A stretch of DNA of 64,000 bases from Prochlorococcus sp. AG-363-K07 (GCA_003280225.1 QCFO01000004.1:44734-108733); one strand, 5' to 3'; numbered from the stretch's first letter, positions 49,442 to 57,482 are shown. Numbers and translations: made by a program. Notes: generated by a model from the letters alone, not told the origin.

Positions 49442-50137
49442 CTAAAATCTATAACGTGCTCCAAAAAGGAACGACCAGGAGGAAATCTCGTCAACGTTAA
49501 ACTCCACATTTGCCACATCTGTAGAAGTGTTTATATCATCGTATTTTCTGTAGGTTGCTTCACCTAAGAGATCTACTTTCTCTGATACCTCATAACTAAT
49601 ACCTGCTTTTAATTGATATGTGGTTGTATCTTCACTCTTCAAATCATATTCAGTTCCAGCAACCTTGATATTGTCTGGACTAATCTTGGTAGTTCCAATT
49701 CCAGCTCCTAAATAAGGAGTGAACTTTGATTCTGTTTCGATGTCGTAATAAACATTAGCCATGAATGTATTTAGATCGCCCGACCCTTGTCCTCCGGTAG
49801 CACAAGCAGCAGATTGCTTAGTTTCTGTACAACTATCTAGATCGTGCTCTGAAACAGAATATGTGAGATCTGTACGCCACTTGCCAAAGTCATATCCAAT
49901 TCCTAATTCATAGGCAGCTCCATCGCTATCTAAATCAGCCGAACCGCCATATGCTGTTGAGCTAACTGTTGTATCCCAATCAGGGTCATCAAGATTTAGG
50001 ACTCCTACGGAAAGTACTCCATAGAAACCGGTTTTTTCTTCACCAGCTTGAGCCGGAGAAAAAGTATCAGAAAAGATTGGAGCGGCAAGAGCAGTTAAAG
50101 CAATCCCCGCAGACAAAAGAGTTTTTTTGAAAGACAT
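49442..50137 (-). CDS. Outer-membrane beta-barrel protein (OmpW/OmpX-like)
   Basis: 231 residues. Signal peptide (KKTLLSAGIALTALAAPIFS, cleavage after AQA) and an eight-strand-type barrel: GFYGVLSVGVLNLDDPD, FGKWRTDLTYSVSEHDLDSC, KFTPYLGAGIGTTKIS and a final strand ending in Phe (WSFLFGARYRF), the signal for barrel insertion. It contains one possible disulfide (SCTET...AACATGG). Role: porin or surface protein; substrate unknown. The 250-bp region upstream (50138-50389) is its promoter region, with nothing else recognised. Confidence 0.9.
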   Translation of the reverse strand: MSFKKTLLSAGIALTALAAPIFSDTFSPAQAGEEKTGFYGVLSVGVLNLDDPDWDTTVSSTAYGGSADLDSDGAAYELGIGYDFGKWRTDLTYSVSEHDLDSCTETKQSAACATGGQGSGDLNTFMANVYYDIETESKFTPYLGAGIGTTKISPDNIKVAGTEYDLKSEDTTTYQLKAGISYEVSEKVDLLGEATYRKYDDINTSTDVANVEFNVDEISSWSFLFGARYRF

Positions 50138-50389
50138 TCAATTCCTCACGCAAATTGGGATTTCTATTATTTAGACAAAATCCACTAGAAGAACTAGTTA
50201 AAATAGACAGTTATTGTATCGAATGTTGCTTTTGTGAGTGCCTTTAATTACGTTTGAGGCTATTGCTCTGAAAGTTTTCTCTCAAATGCGCATAGTTTAA
50301 ATTGCGATAATTTCATAGTTCAGGATGGTCTTCATAGTCAAAACCTCAGTATCAATTGAGTTTTCTTGTCTTTTGTAGCAGGATCTCAT

Positions 50390-50599
50390 TTACTCCTGAT
50401 CATTCATTAAATAAAGCACTTCTAGATCTTGCCTGGAGTCGGCAACCTTCCTCCTTAAAAAGGTCAAGGCATCTCCATCCATTTGCGATTCAGCGATCAT
50501 CGATTCTGACTGGTAGATGGCATGCTCCAAGTTCTTGATTTTGAGTTGTCTAATCTCTTTATCTTTCTTGCATTGCTCAAAGGTGTAGGCATCAATCAT
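50390..50599 (-). CDS. Micro-operon gene 5: coiled-coil protein of 69 residues
   Basis: TFEQCKKDKEIRQLKIKNLE and ALTFLRRKVADSRQDLEVLY form a helical hairpin. Last gene of a run of coupled small genes starting at 51124. Unknown family. Confidence 0.6.
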   Translation of the reverse strand: MIDAYTFEQCKKDKEIRQLKIKNLEHAIYQSESMIAESQMDGDALTFLRRKVADSRQDLEVLYLMNDQE

Positions 50600-50611
50600 C
50601 TTCTGTTTCGG

Positions 50612-50713
50612 TCATTGGTGAAGACCCTTGTAATCATGATATTCATCACCACAAAGAAAATCATCAATCCAAATGGTGGGAGCAAATATCAATAGCGCAT
50701 CGGAATATTTCAT
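50612..50713 (-). CDS. Micro-operon gene 4: 33-residue protein
   Basis: MKYSDALLIFAPTIWIDDFL then CGDEYHDYKGLHQ. The start overlaps the previous stop by ATGA (50710-50713), which is the main support for it being real. Confidence 0.5.
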   Translation of the reverse strand: MKYSDALLIFAPTIWIDDFLCGDEYHDYKGLHQ

Positions 50714-50916
50714 CGCTTTATATCTGGCAGGTCTGGTGGTTGGTTTCTCTTCAGTCGTTTGTATTCAGCATAAAGAGCACCTAGTCGCCATGCCTCTTTC
50801 ATGGTTGATGCTCCTTCATCCAGCAATTTGAGGTCATCAATAGAGACAGTTCCTTTGAGTTGCTTGGACTCTTTCTGCCACTCTGCTTCATTTGATTCTT
50901 TCCAATCAATAGTCAT
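50710..50916 (-). CDS. Micro-operon gene 3: 68-residue protein
   Basis: MTIDWKESNEAEWQKESKQL, then SIDDLKLLDEGASTMKEAWR. Acidic to basic helical protein; start overlaps the previous stop by ATGA (50913-50916). Unknown family. Confidence 0.6.
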   Translation of the reverse strand: MTIDWKESNEAEWQKESKQLKGTVSIDDLKLLDEGASTMKEAWRLGALYAEYKRLKRNQPPDLPDIKR

Positions 50917-51095
50917 ACCCTTGCACCCTTACACATCCGATAAAAGGTTTCAGCACAGCGAATAAGAACAGTCTTGTATTCAGGGAAATATTCCTGCATT
51001 AGTTCATCAACCATCAGTGTTGGGAATGCACCAGGAATATGGAAGACAACTTCTTTCTCTTTTTCCCGAAGGAAGTGATATGGCAGGTCTTTCAT
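50913..51095 (-). CDS. Micro-operon gene 2: 60-residue protein
   Basis: KDLPYHFLREKEKEVVFHIP and LMVDELMQEYFPEYKTVLIR. Mixed alpha/beta, with three Cys late in the chain. The start overlaps the leader stop by ATGA. Unknown family. Confidence 0.6.
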   Translation of the reverse strand: MKDLPYHFLREKEKEVVFHIPGAFPTLMVDELMQEYFPEYKTVLIRCAETFYRMCKGARV

Positions 51096-51124
51096 GCTGC
51101 CGCTTCTTCTTCTATTTTCACCAT
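51092..51124 (-). CDS. MVK-family leader micro-ORF c (10 residues)
   Basis: MVKIEEEAAA then stop, with the next gene starting in the same ATGA. It is the shortest member and looks like a pure leader for translational coupling. Upstream on the minus strand are two GTTTGGATAAA iterons (51133-51155). Confidence 0.55.
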   Translation of the reverse strand: MVKIEEEAAA

Positions 51125-51314
51125 TTCCCTAGTTTGGATAAAGTTTGGATAAAACCTTAACCTCAGGGTTCCTGACTTTTAAAAGAAGCAATTTTTGAAT
51201 TGCTTCTTTTATTCATAGAGCTTTTGATGTACCTGAGCAATCGTTAGATACCCAATGGGGGACTTCTGCAATCTCTTAACACTTCAGGACAGGCAGAAGC
51301 AGAATTTCTAATTC
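51125..51314 (+). repeat. Iterons and module remnants without EVE core
   Basis: Tandem GTTTGGATAAA units (51133-51155), then a diverged relative of the 67-bp repeat (TTTTATTCATAGAGCTTTTG at about 51206). No gene. Confidence 0.6.
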
Positions 51315-51656
51315 TTAAAGTCCCATGGCCCTTTTTAGTTTTGTAGCCTCGTCCAGACCTTCCATAATTGTGAAAGTCGCATTGCTTGTAGCAGCTTTAC
51401 GAATCTTCGATAACTCTTGATATTTAGCGGATTCATAAGCTCCCAGTGCTGCTCGCATAGAAGGGAATTCACAAATTACTGCCAAGTTTGCTCCTTCTGT
51501 TCTTTCTTTCCCTTGAGGCTCTGTGTCTTTCGCAAATACTTCCCCACCAACTTCTTTTAACCATGGCCCCACTTTGTCTACATATTCAGCAAATAACTCT
51601 GGATTAGTTACCGTTGCCGTGGAAATCCAGTAACCCTTTGCTCCTTTCTTGTCCAT
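51315..51656 (-). CDS. DUF1330 family protein
   Basis: 113 residues of a ferredoxin-like fold: KGYWISTATVTNPELFAEYV, GEVFAKDTEPQGKERTEGAN and FPSMRAALGAYESAKYQELS are the family blocks. DUF1330 proteins are small dimeric proteins of unknown catalytic role. Complete and probably functional. Confidence 0.88.
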   Translation of the reverse strand: MDKKGAKGYWISTATVTNPELFAEYVDKVGPWLKEVGGEVFAKDTEPQGKERTEGANLAVICEFPSMRAALGAYESAKYQELSKIRKAATSNATFTIMEGLDEATKLKRAMGL

Positions 51657-51763
51657 AAAAGTTCTTTATCAATGAGCTTTGAAGTTCTAGTCTATTCGGT
51701 TTATCTATGAGCATTGAGTTTCTTGATTTCTCCCTCTCAACAAGACATTCAATGAAGCTGATT

Positions 51764-51985
51764 TCAGCATTGAGGAATATCTGACTCCTCTTCATTCCTT
51801 TTGATGGATGGATTCTGATAACAACATCGTTCGATGATCGGGAGGATTCCTTCTTCTAGTTCTTGCACTAGCTCATTTCTAAATGAGTTGATGTTCTCAA
51901 GAGTTGGGTGCTCATAACCTGCTTCTTGCACATCAATAAATAGAGCCTTAATGGTTCTATGAAATAAAGGATGGCGTAAAGACAT
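51764..51985 (-). CDS. MSLRHP-family small protein (inverted copy)
   Basis: 73 residues: MSLRHPLFHRTIKALFIDVQ, then EAGYEHPTLENINSFRNELV. About 60 percent like the copy at 42229 and in the opposite orientation. Its tail (IERCCYQNPS) resembles that of the broken copy at 59423. Confidence 0.68.
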   Translation of the reverse strand: MSLRHPLFHRTIKALFIDVQEAGYEHPTLENINSFRNELVQELEEGILPIIERCCYQNPSIKRNEEESDIPQC

Positions 51986-51994
51986 TTAAGTGTT

Positions 51995-52072
51995 CATCAG
52001 TGCGTAGCTAAATTCAGCCATATCAAGGGATTTGGGCGAAAATGGGTGGTTTGAATAGAGTTTGGATAGACC
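51995..52072 (+). repeat. EVE-start repeat, copy R11 (diverged)
   Basis: Core CATCAGTGCGTAGCTAAATT, then AGCCATATCAAGGGATTTGG and iterons GTTTGAATAGA and GTTTGGATAGA (52049-52070). The minus-strand core reads MAEFSYALMNT. Confidence 0.72.
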
Positions 52073-52225
52073 TTAGATCTCGAGGGTTTCGTTGTTTCCA
52101 TTATCTCGCCTTTTCGGTTGTAAGGCTTAAGCGGCGCAGGATTAATTAGGAGAGAACAGCCAGTGCAAACCAATGTGGCAATAACTCCCGCTCCAAAAAC
52201 CAAAGACCCAGCTTAAGTTGAGCCT

Positions 52226-52297
52226 TTAATAGTTGCTAAGCCCGAAACGCTTCTGTATCGCTTGGGCAGCCTTCTTGTCTAATGCGATCAAATCCAT
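52226..52297 (-). CDS. Possible 23-residue micro-protein
   Basis: MDLIALDKKAAQAIQKRFGL then SNY. Basic and helical. The 52073-52350 gap has little else, except a TTG-started frame (52203-51997) that runs into repeat R11 and that I do not trust. Confidence 0.25.
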   Translation of the reverse strand: MDLIALDKKAAQAIQKRFGLSNY

Positions 52298-52350
52298 TTA
52301 TTTCCTTTTGGAACGTAAAGATATTTCCAATATCTATGGAAACATCAATC

Positions 52351-53559
52351 CTAATTTATGTAAGAGTTTTGCCATATATATCGACCATCATTTTTCTCTG
52401 ACTCAACAGCAATGCAATTACAAGCGACATTCCAGAGAGCCTTATGTATTGGTACTGGGTTGAAAAGATAGATCTTAGGGAAAGCTTTTTTTATTGCAAT
52501 GGTTGCCTCTTTAGCGTGATAATGAGGAATTGTTGGAAAAATGTGGTGAATTGCGTGACTTGAGCCAATTTGATGATGTAGGAAATTCAAAACTTTTCCA
52601 TAAGGTCGATCAATTGAGAGGAAGGCACCTCTCATAAAAGAGAAGTCTGAGTCAGAGAGGTGGGGAACATCTGTATCCGTATGGTGAAGCCAGGTGTATA
52701 TAACTAGCCAGCAATTGACTACTAATAATGGGCCTAAATACATTGCTATTAAAGGAGTTAAACCATACTTAAGCCCCGAAATAAAAAGTCCTACTAATAC
52801 CAACGCTATCCCAAGATCTGATATCCAAACCTTCTTTACCCAATTAGAAGGCCACAGTTTTGTAGAGAAGGGTTCCCTTGGCCAAAAGTGGTTCGAAGTC
52901 CCGTATTTAGGTCCCCCTGTGCTGCCAGTCAACAAATATGCAGGCCAACCAAAGCCAAGGTGCAATAGGAGTTGCATTAGCCCGTATAGAGTTTTTCCTA
53001 GAGCAGTTGAGAGAGCTAATTCGTTTTCTCCTCCGACTTTTTCGCTAATTCCATTGCCATCGACCACTATTGGCACGTGAGTTTCGCCATCAGTTATGTG
53101 ATTAGTAAAACGATGGTGAATGGAATGTGTCCGTTGCCAAGAAAAGTATGGAACGAGCAAGAACGAGTGCAGCAGATAACCAATCACTGTTTGCAAAGTC
53201 CGGTTTTCAGAGAAGGCTCCATGCCCACATTCGTGAGCAATAACCCAGAAGCCCATTGCGGTAGTCCCTGAAATAAAGGCATAGAGGATCCAAACTGGAA
53301 TCATTGCTTGCGTGAAAGGAATGGCTAGTCCTATCGCGACAATTACTGCCTGGATTGCGACTGTTTGCAAAAGGTAGGCCAAGGAAGTTGATGTCTTACG
53401 TGCGAAACAGTGCTTAGGAATAACTTCCGTAATGGCTTTCATGCTTGGAATATCACTCATCTTTATTCCAAGAGCCTTTCCCTTGAGACCAGAAAACCGA
53501 ATATGCCTAAAATTTTGTTGGTTTGGGATAGATGGTTGTGTGTTATTCAAGTTGATCAA
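52351..53559 (-). CDS. desA: Delta-12-type acyl-lipid desaturase (DesA-like)
   Basis: A 402-residue di-iron membrane desaturase. The histidine boxes are HECGHGAF, HSIHHRFTNH and HAIHHIFPTIPHYHAKEA, with an HHTDTDVPHL segment, in the pattern of cyanobacterial and plastid delta-12 enzymes. It introduces a second double bond in membrane lipid acyl chains, important at low temperature. A leader micro-ORF (53650-53736) and repeat R12 lie upstream on its strand. Opposite-strand frames are shadows. Confidence 0.9.
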   Translation of the reverse strand: MINLNNTQPSIPNQQNFRHIRFSGLKGKALGIKMSDIPSMKAITEVIPKHCFARKTSTSLAYLLQTVAIQAVIVAIGLAIPFTQAMIPVWILYAFISGTTAMGFWVIAHECGHGAFSENRTLQTVIGYLLHSFLLVPYFSWQRTHSIHHRFTNHITDGETHVPIVVDGNGISEKVGGENELALSTALGKTLYGLMQLLLHLGFGWPAYLLTGSTGGPKYGTSNHFWPREPFSTKLWPSNWVKKVWISDLGIALVLVGLFISGLKYGLTPLIAMYLGPLLVVNCWLVIYTWLHHTDTDVPHLSDSDFSFMRGAFLSIDRPYGKVLNFLHHQIGSSHAIHHIFPTIPHYHAKEATIAIKKAFPKIYLFNPVPIHKALWNVACNCIAVESEKNDGRYIWQNSYIN

Positions 53560-53649
53560 TTGTTTTGTTAATTAAAAGGGTCTTCTCTCAAAGGAGGTCA
53601 ATAACCCTTCACTTAAAAATAAAATTATTTGTAGATGGAGTTTTGCCTA

Positions 53650-53736
53650 CTATTTGTTTTGAGAGCAGGATTTAGAAACTTGAAAACAGCTTGCTGAAAT
53701 TTTGTTGGAATTAGAGCAATTTTCCTCTATGACCAT
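53650..53736 (-). CDS. MVK-family leader micro-ORF g
   Basis: 28 residues starting MVIEENCSNSNKISASCFQV. The nucleotides around its ATG match the other members (CTAGAGAAATGGT), but the peptide diverges after four residues, so only the start context may matter. It ends 90 bp before desA. Confidence 0.35.
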   Translation of the reverse strand: MVIEENCSNSNKISASCFQVSKSCSQNK

Positions 53737-53742
53737 TTCTCT

Positions 53743-53850
53743 AGTTTGGATAAAGTTTGGATAGAAATTCCTGATTCGCTGAGATCGCCTGATATCACTT
53801 AAAGGGAACTTTTCATTGGCTAGTAGTTGGTTTTGTGATGCTTTGGGATT
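53743..53850 (+). repeat. EVE-start repeat, copy R12 (diverged)
   Basis: Left iterons GTTTGGATAAA and GTTTGGATAGA (53745-53766), CTGATTCGCTGAGATCGCCT spacer, core CATTGGCTAGTAGTTGGTTT from 53813. The minus-strand frame has a stop. Its right part merges into the 3' end of the NmrA-like gene. Confidence 0.75.
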
Positions 53851-54913
53851 ATGAGGACACTGGTTCGAACCTTCTTCCCAAATTAAACATGAGAGCCTGT
53901 TTTGAAGGAGTTCTTCGATAAGACTTTTTTGTAAGCCAATGAGCAAGTGGGGTCATAGTTATATGCAGCTCATCAGCGATGTTTTTTAGCTGTGTCAGAT
54001 CTGCTCCATACCCAGCCCTTTCAATCCAATTAGCCATTAACCCAATGTCGTGCTCGAGTAAATTAATGAGTCTGCGTGGAATCATCGCATAGCGGACTTT
54101 TGGCGACTCTTGTCCTTTTATCTTTTGCCATAGAGCCGCCATTTCTTCTCCGGTCATTTCTTCTCCGGCTATATTCAAGGCCTCTCCAAGAAACTTTTGG
54201 GGATTTTGAAATACTGCGTTTGCCCATAGCCCAACATCATCAACTGCTATGGTTTGCCAAACCGTGTTCTTGTTGACAACTCCAGGGAAAATTGTCTCAG
54301 AAATTTGCACACTAGGAAGATCACTATCAAAATTTTCGAAGTAACTCACAGGTCGGAGAATTGTTGAGACTTTTTTTAGCCCTTTATTGCAAATGTATTC
54401 TTCAATACTCCATTTACTAGTGAAATGTCCTGGTGCTGGTTCACTTTTTAGAGGGTCTTTTGGTTTGCAAACAGAACTAAAAATAAAGTGCTTAAGAGTT
54501 CCTGAATCTGCAAATTTTTTTGCTATGTCTATTAGATTTTTCCCTTGCTTGATTTCATAATCACGAACCATACTTCCACGTCCTACAACCCAACCTTTGG
54601 TAGGTGTGGTGTTGCCAAATATCCCATGAACTCCTGAAAAGCATCTTTTTAAACTCTCAGGATCTAGTAGGTCGCCTTGCACGATTTGGACATTGTCCAA
54701 CTTGGACAAAAGCTCAGATTGTTTACTCAATGGGGAACGAGTAATTGCACGAATTTGAAAAATGCCACTTTTGGATAAATGCCTTACTACTGCAGAGCCT
54801 TGCCTACTCGTTCCCATAGTGACTGCAATGATTGGCTTCGCGCCTCTTGGCTCAAGACTCTCAGTAGAGGCTGAATTGCTTTGGACATCGGCGACTTGAC
54901 AAGAAAGTTTCAA
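53849..54913 (-). CDS. NmrA-like NAD(P)-binding protein
   Basis: A 354-residue atypical short-chain dehydrogenase. The nucleotide-binding motif is VTMGTSRQGSAVVRHLSKSG, followed by GDLLDPESLKRCFSGVHGIF and HFIFSSVCKPKD. NmrA relatives sense NAD(P) redox state or act as isoflavone-type reductases. The usual catalytic Tyr-x-x-x-Lys is not evident, so a sensor role is possible. The first 25 residues are a poorly conserved extension. Confidence 0.85.
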   Translation of the reverse strand: MKLSCQVADVQSNSASTESLEPRGAKPIIAVTMGTSRQGSAVVRHLSKSGIFQIRAITRSPLSKQSELLSKLDNVQIVQGDLLDPESLKRCFSGVHGIFGNTTPTKGWVVGRGSMVRDYEIKQGKNLIDIAKKFADSGTLKHFIFSSVCKPKDPLKSEPAPGHFTSKWSIEEYICNKGLKKVSTILRPVSYFENFDSDLPSVQISETIFPGVVNKNTVWQTIAVDDVGLWANAVFQNPQKFLGEALNIAGEEMTGEEMAALWQKIKGQESPKVRYAMIPRRLINLLEHDIGLMANWIERAGYGADLTQLKNIADELHITMTPLAHWLTKKSYRRTPSKQALMFNLGRRFEPVSS

Positions 54914-55128
54914 TTATGAAGAAAAGATAAGTTCTACGTTGCGAAATGTAAAGCATTTTTACTCGAACTGTGGGCGGTTTGTTGAGCCTTGGTTTGTAGG
55001 TTCGAATGGATTTTGATCAATAGCGGAGATCCCCGCTTAGGGAAAATACTTATGCGGTTTTCTCGGCTTTTTTAGCTCGCAATTGCTCAAATGGATTTTT
55101 ACTATTTAAGCACTTACCAAAAAAGAAA
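54914..55128. other. Gap with short hairpins, no gene
   Basis: AGCGG/CCGCT forms a small stem at 55022-55037. No T-run or coding frame of note. It probably holds the divergent promoters of the NmrA-like and CP12-like genes. Confidence 0.35.
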
Positions 55129-55347
55129 ATGACTACAATTGAGCAGCATATTCAATTTGATCGATTAGCACTTGAAGAGGCAAAAGTTAAAGGTGAAGAA
55201 GCCAAAGAAAGGCATCTAAATAGTGAGTTGAGATCACTTCAGCTTTACAAGAAGCATCACCCTGATGAAACGCATGATCCCAATGCTCTAGAACTGTTTT
55301 GCGATGCCAATCCAGATAGGCCTGAATGCCTGATTTACGAAGATTAA
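55129..55347 (+). CDS. CP12-like protein
   Basis: 72 residues. The C-terminus NALELFCDANPDRPECLIYE reproduces the GAPDH-binding tail of CP12 (C-x8-C-x-x-Y-[ED]). The N-terminal part is a helix (IEQHIQFDRLALEEAKVKGE) and lacks the N-terminal cysteine pair and AWDxVEEL core of full CP12. It may bind GAPDH and/or phosphoribulokinase under dark or oxidising conditions, but a partial function is as likely. Confidence 0.75.
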   Translation: MTTIEQHIQFDRLALEEAKVKGEEAKERHLNSELRSLQLYKKHHPDETHDPNALELFCDANPDRPECLIYED

Positions 55348-55359
55348 TTACTTTTGCTG

Positions 55360-55449
55360 ATGAATCCTTTGATCATATTTGTCGTACTTGGAAGCCTGAC
55401 CTATGTCTTTGCTTTTAAATGTAGAGTTATTTGGGCTAAATTTTTTTAA
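55360..55449 (+). CDS. 29-residue membrane micro-protein
   Basis: MNPLIIFVVLGSLTYVFAFK then CRVIWAKFF: one span and a basic end, 12 bp after the CP12-like gene. Confidence 0.35.
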   Translation: MNPLIIFVVLGSLTYVFAFKCRVIWAKFF

Positions 55450-55469
55450 GAATCCATTCTTGCATTTGA

Positions 55470-55715
55470 ATGTCTACGAAAGAATTACTTGAGGATGCCT
55501 TGGGACAAGACCCAATAAGCTCTACATCATGTTTTGAATGGTATGCAACTACAATTGGAATTGCAGCATTGTGTAAAACATCAGAGTCTTTGCAGATTGA
55601 AAAGTTGTATCAAGCCGCAATAACGGAAGGATTAGATATTGGTCTTGAACTCACAAAAGAAGAGAGAGAATTTCATTATTCCTTAAAAGGAATAGTGATC
55701 ATTTTCTATTCATGA
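55470..55715 (+). CDS. Hypothetical protein of 81 residues
   Basis: SCFEWYATTIGIAALCKTSE and IEKLYQAAITEGLDIGLELT; helical, with no recognised family. Its 3' end overlaps a convergent gene by 10 bp. Confidence 0.5.
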   Translation: MSTKELLEDALGQDPISSTSCFEWYATTIGIAALCKTSESLQIEKLYQAAITEGLDIGLELTKEEREFHYSLKGIVIIFYS

Positions 55716-55849
55716 TTATTTTGGTGTGAATCTAAGGAATCACTATCTTTGCTATCTATCTTGAATCGTAAATCAAACCCTACAACAACTCCAATTGAAA
55801 TCAATAAAAGACCTAGACAGGCTCCTAAGGGTGGAAATTGCCAAACCAT
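55706..55849 (-). CDS. 47-residue single-span membrane protein
   Basis: MVWQFPPLGACLGLLLISIG then VVVGFDLRFKIDSKDSDSLD. One span and a soluble acidic tail. Coding character good. Unknown family. Confidence 0.5.
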   Translation of the reverse strand: MVWQFPPLGACLGLLLISIGVVVGFDLRFKIDSKDSDSLDSHQNNHE

Positions 55850-55985
55850 GTTTTTCACCTGATAGTACAAAAATTAGCGTTAGGAACGAGTGAATAATCG
55901 CCACTGTAAACACTTGAGTAACCACTGAAAGATGTGTTGTATCCCTTCAGCACTTAATTAGTGGTTAGTAGTCCCTTACGCCTAA

Positions 55986-56177
55986 TTGAATGGTAAAGCA
56001 AATAGAGAAATACCAGATACTGATAATGATTTAGAAAACCGTAGATTTTTCATCGGAAGACCGAACTCAATACAGCCACGTTTAGGTACTTTTGATGTTT
56101 ATCATTTGGATGTGGGACGAGGTGAAAGGGATACAGCCTTTCCGTTCCACGCAACAATGAATGTTTTCAGCAAGTAA
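55986..56177 (+). CDS. Uncertain 63-residue frame
   Basis: TTG start, hydrophilic sequence (DNDLENRRFFIGRPNSIQPR, FDVYHLDVGRGERDTAFPFH). It could be a remnant of a larger gene. No support beyond the open frame. Confidence 0.25.
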   Translation: MNGKANREIPDTDNDLENRRFFIGRPNSIQPRLGTFDVYHLDVGRGERDTAFPFHATMNVFSK

Positions 56178-56234
56178 TTTTTTTTGCAAAAGGCAGAGTT
56201 CAAGCCGGCTGTGGAAAATAAAGAAAAAACTGAT

Positions 56235-56408
56235 TTACCCCTTCAACTCACCAATTTCATAGTAAGGAGGATCTTCGTAGTCAGCATCGCAACAGCGCAT
56301 ATGCCTGTAGATCTCCTCTAGTAATTCATATGCATCGTCGTAGTTGTCGACGCTTTGAGATTTGATGTCGTCCTCTTCTCCATCGTCTCTGGTGATGTGA
56401 AATGTCAT
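56235..56408 (-). CDS. Acidic 57-residue protein
   Basis: MTFHITRDDGEEDDIKSQSV, then DNYDDAYELLEEIYRHMRCC and a Tyr/Asp/Pro-rich end. It has the look of a conserved Prochlorococcus small protein. It follows the MVK-like micro-gene at 56421 by 12 bp. Confidence 0.6.
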   Translation of the reverse strand: MTFHITRDDGEEDDIKSQSVDNYDDAYELLEEIYRHMRCCDADYEDPPYYEIGELKG

Positions 56409-56420
56409 TACTTAGGTGTC

Positions 56421-56534
56421 TTAGACCTCCCAGTCGACACCATCGTCATCTTTGTCATATTCATAATGGAGTAGAGATTTCTCCTCCTTCTCTTTCTTCT
56501 CTTCATAATTGCTGAGTGGCTTTTCTTCTTCCAT
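56421..56534 (-). CDS. MVK-family small protein d (longest member)
   Basis: 37 residues: MEEEKPLSNYEEKKEKEEKS then LLHYEYDKDDDGVDWEV. In-frame codons before the ATG read I-V-R, so it aligns with M-V-K-I-E-E-E of the others. The SLLxYxYxxDDxxVD end is shared with the members at 40931 and 61713, which supports a real, translated family. Confidence 0.55.
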   Translation of the reverse strand: MEEEKPLSNYEEKKEKEEKSLLHYEYDKDDDGVDWEV

Positions 56535-56539
56535 TCTTA

Positions 56540-56791
56540 CTATTGCCCTTTTAATTTCCTCTTATCCATCAACTGATCAACAGTCCATCTCCAATGTTGC
56601 TGGATCTTTCTTTGATTGGGTTGCTTCATCTCGTTGTGGATCTGAGCAAAGACAAAGTCATCTCCTCTGACTGTGTGATTCATCTCATTTTTTAGAAAGT
56701 ATTTCCATCTCCTAAAGACATAACCAAGATTGCAAGGGATCTCTCTGACTCTGGAAGTCTTGGCCCTAACTGTCGTGACAAATGAAATCAA
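56540..56791 (-). CDS. Hypothetical basic protein of up to 83 residues
   Basis: NEMNHTVRGDDFVFAQIHNE and RKIQQHWRWTVDQLMDKRKL are protein-like. The first 35 residues are less convincing, and a start at the ATG in NEMNHTV (about 47 residues) is possible. Same strand as its neighbours. Confidence 0.5.
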   Translation of the reverse strand: MISFVTTVRAKTSRVREIPCNLGYVFRRWKYFLKNEMNHTVRGDDFVFAQIHNEMKQPNQRKIQQHWRWTVDQLMDKRKLKGQ

Positions 56792-56872
56792 GTTTTCTTC
56801 TCGTCCCCATGCATCGCTTGAGCTGTTGGCATCGCGATTTACGAATATGCCTTAAGGGATGAATATCTCGAT

Positions 56873-57070
56873 TTAGTAAGTTTTGGCTTGTTTCCAGATA
56901 AAGCCTATTAGTAGTCCCATCAAGATCAATGGGAGAAGAGCTTTCAGTATTCCAACGACAACTAATACTCCTAACCCAATAGTTCCGTAAATAGCCCATT
57001 TAGGCACAATGCTGACTGCATTTTTGCCTGCTGAACTAGCAGGAGGGACGACTTCAGGATCAATAGACAT
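56873..57070 (-). CDS. Small membrane protein of 65 residues
   Basis: MSIDPEVVPPASSAGKNAVS, then WAIYGTIGLGVLVVVGILKA and LLPLILMGLLIGFIWKQA: two adjacent spans. The ATG at 57070 is preferred to 57094. An overlapping frame (56766-56999) is a shadow. Confidence 0.65.
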   Translation of the reverse strand: MSIDPEVVPPASSAGKNAVSIVPKWAIYGTIGLGVLVVVGILKALLPLILMGLLIGFIWKQAKTY

Positions 57071-57452
57071 TAGATAATTCCTGCCGGCAAACAAAAACTA
57101 AAGCATCTCAGCAATTTTTCTAGAGAATTTGCTACTAATTCATACTAAAAACTTACTGCTTTCTGACGGGACCGATTGTCATAACTAGGGAATTTGGATT
57201 GCAGAGCATTGGATGGTACTTAGACCTAGGCAATAAAAAAGGTCCTTGCGAAACGCGCCGGACCTGGGTGATGGGGAACTTGTTTTCTAAGCGAGATCTA
57301 GCTCAAAATCAACCCCCACAAGTAGTGTATTTTCTCATCACTTATATAAGGCACACTATAAATAGCGTGTATCTACCGATGACAAATTGCTTGACAGTGA
57401 CTATTGTCAGCCCAATGGCCGGGTGATGGGGATCAAACGGTCTTAATACAAG

Positions 57453-57482
57453 AAGCCTCTTTTCTGTATGGGAGGCTTTTTT
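57453..57482 (+). terminator. Intrinsic terminator without an upstream gene
   Basis: AAGCCTC/GAGGCTT stem with a 12-base loop and a T-run (TTTTTT). No plus-strand gene ends nearby, which points to a noncoding transcript. Confidence 0.7.

Noticed and set aside
51997..52203. 68-residue frame with a lipobox-like VCTGC
   Set aside because: TTG start without a ribosome site, and its second half runs through repeat R11; probably chance.
53849..53890. tRNA-like GGTTCGAACC with flanking TTTGGGA/TCCCAAA
   Set aside because: The complementary arms are only about 40 bases apart; there is no D-arm or anticodon arm, and the stretch is the end of the NmrA-like coding frame and the edge of repeat R12.
57199..57426. 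75-residue plus-strand frame
   Set aside because: The sequence is dominated by hairpin-forming DNA; no helix or strand pattern of a protein.
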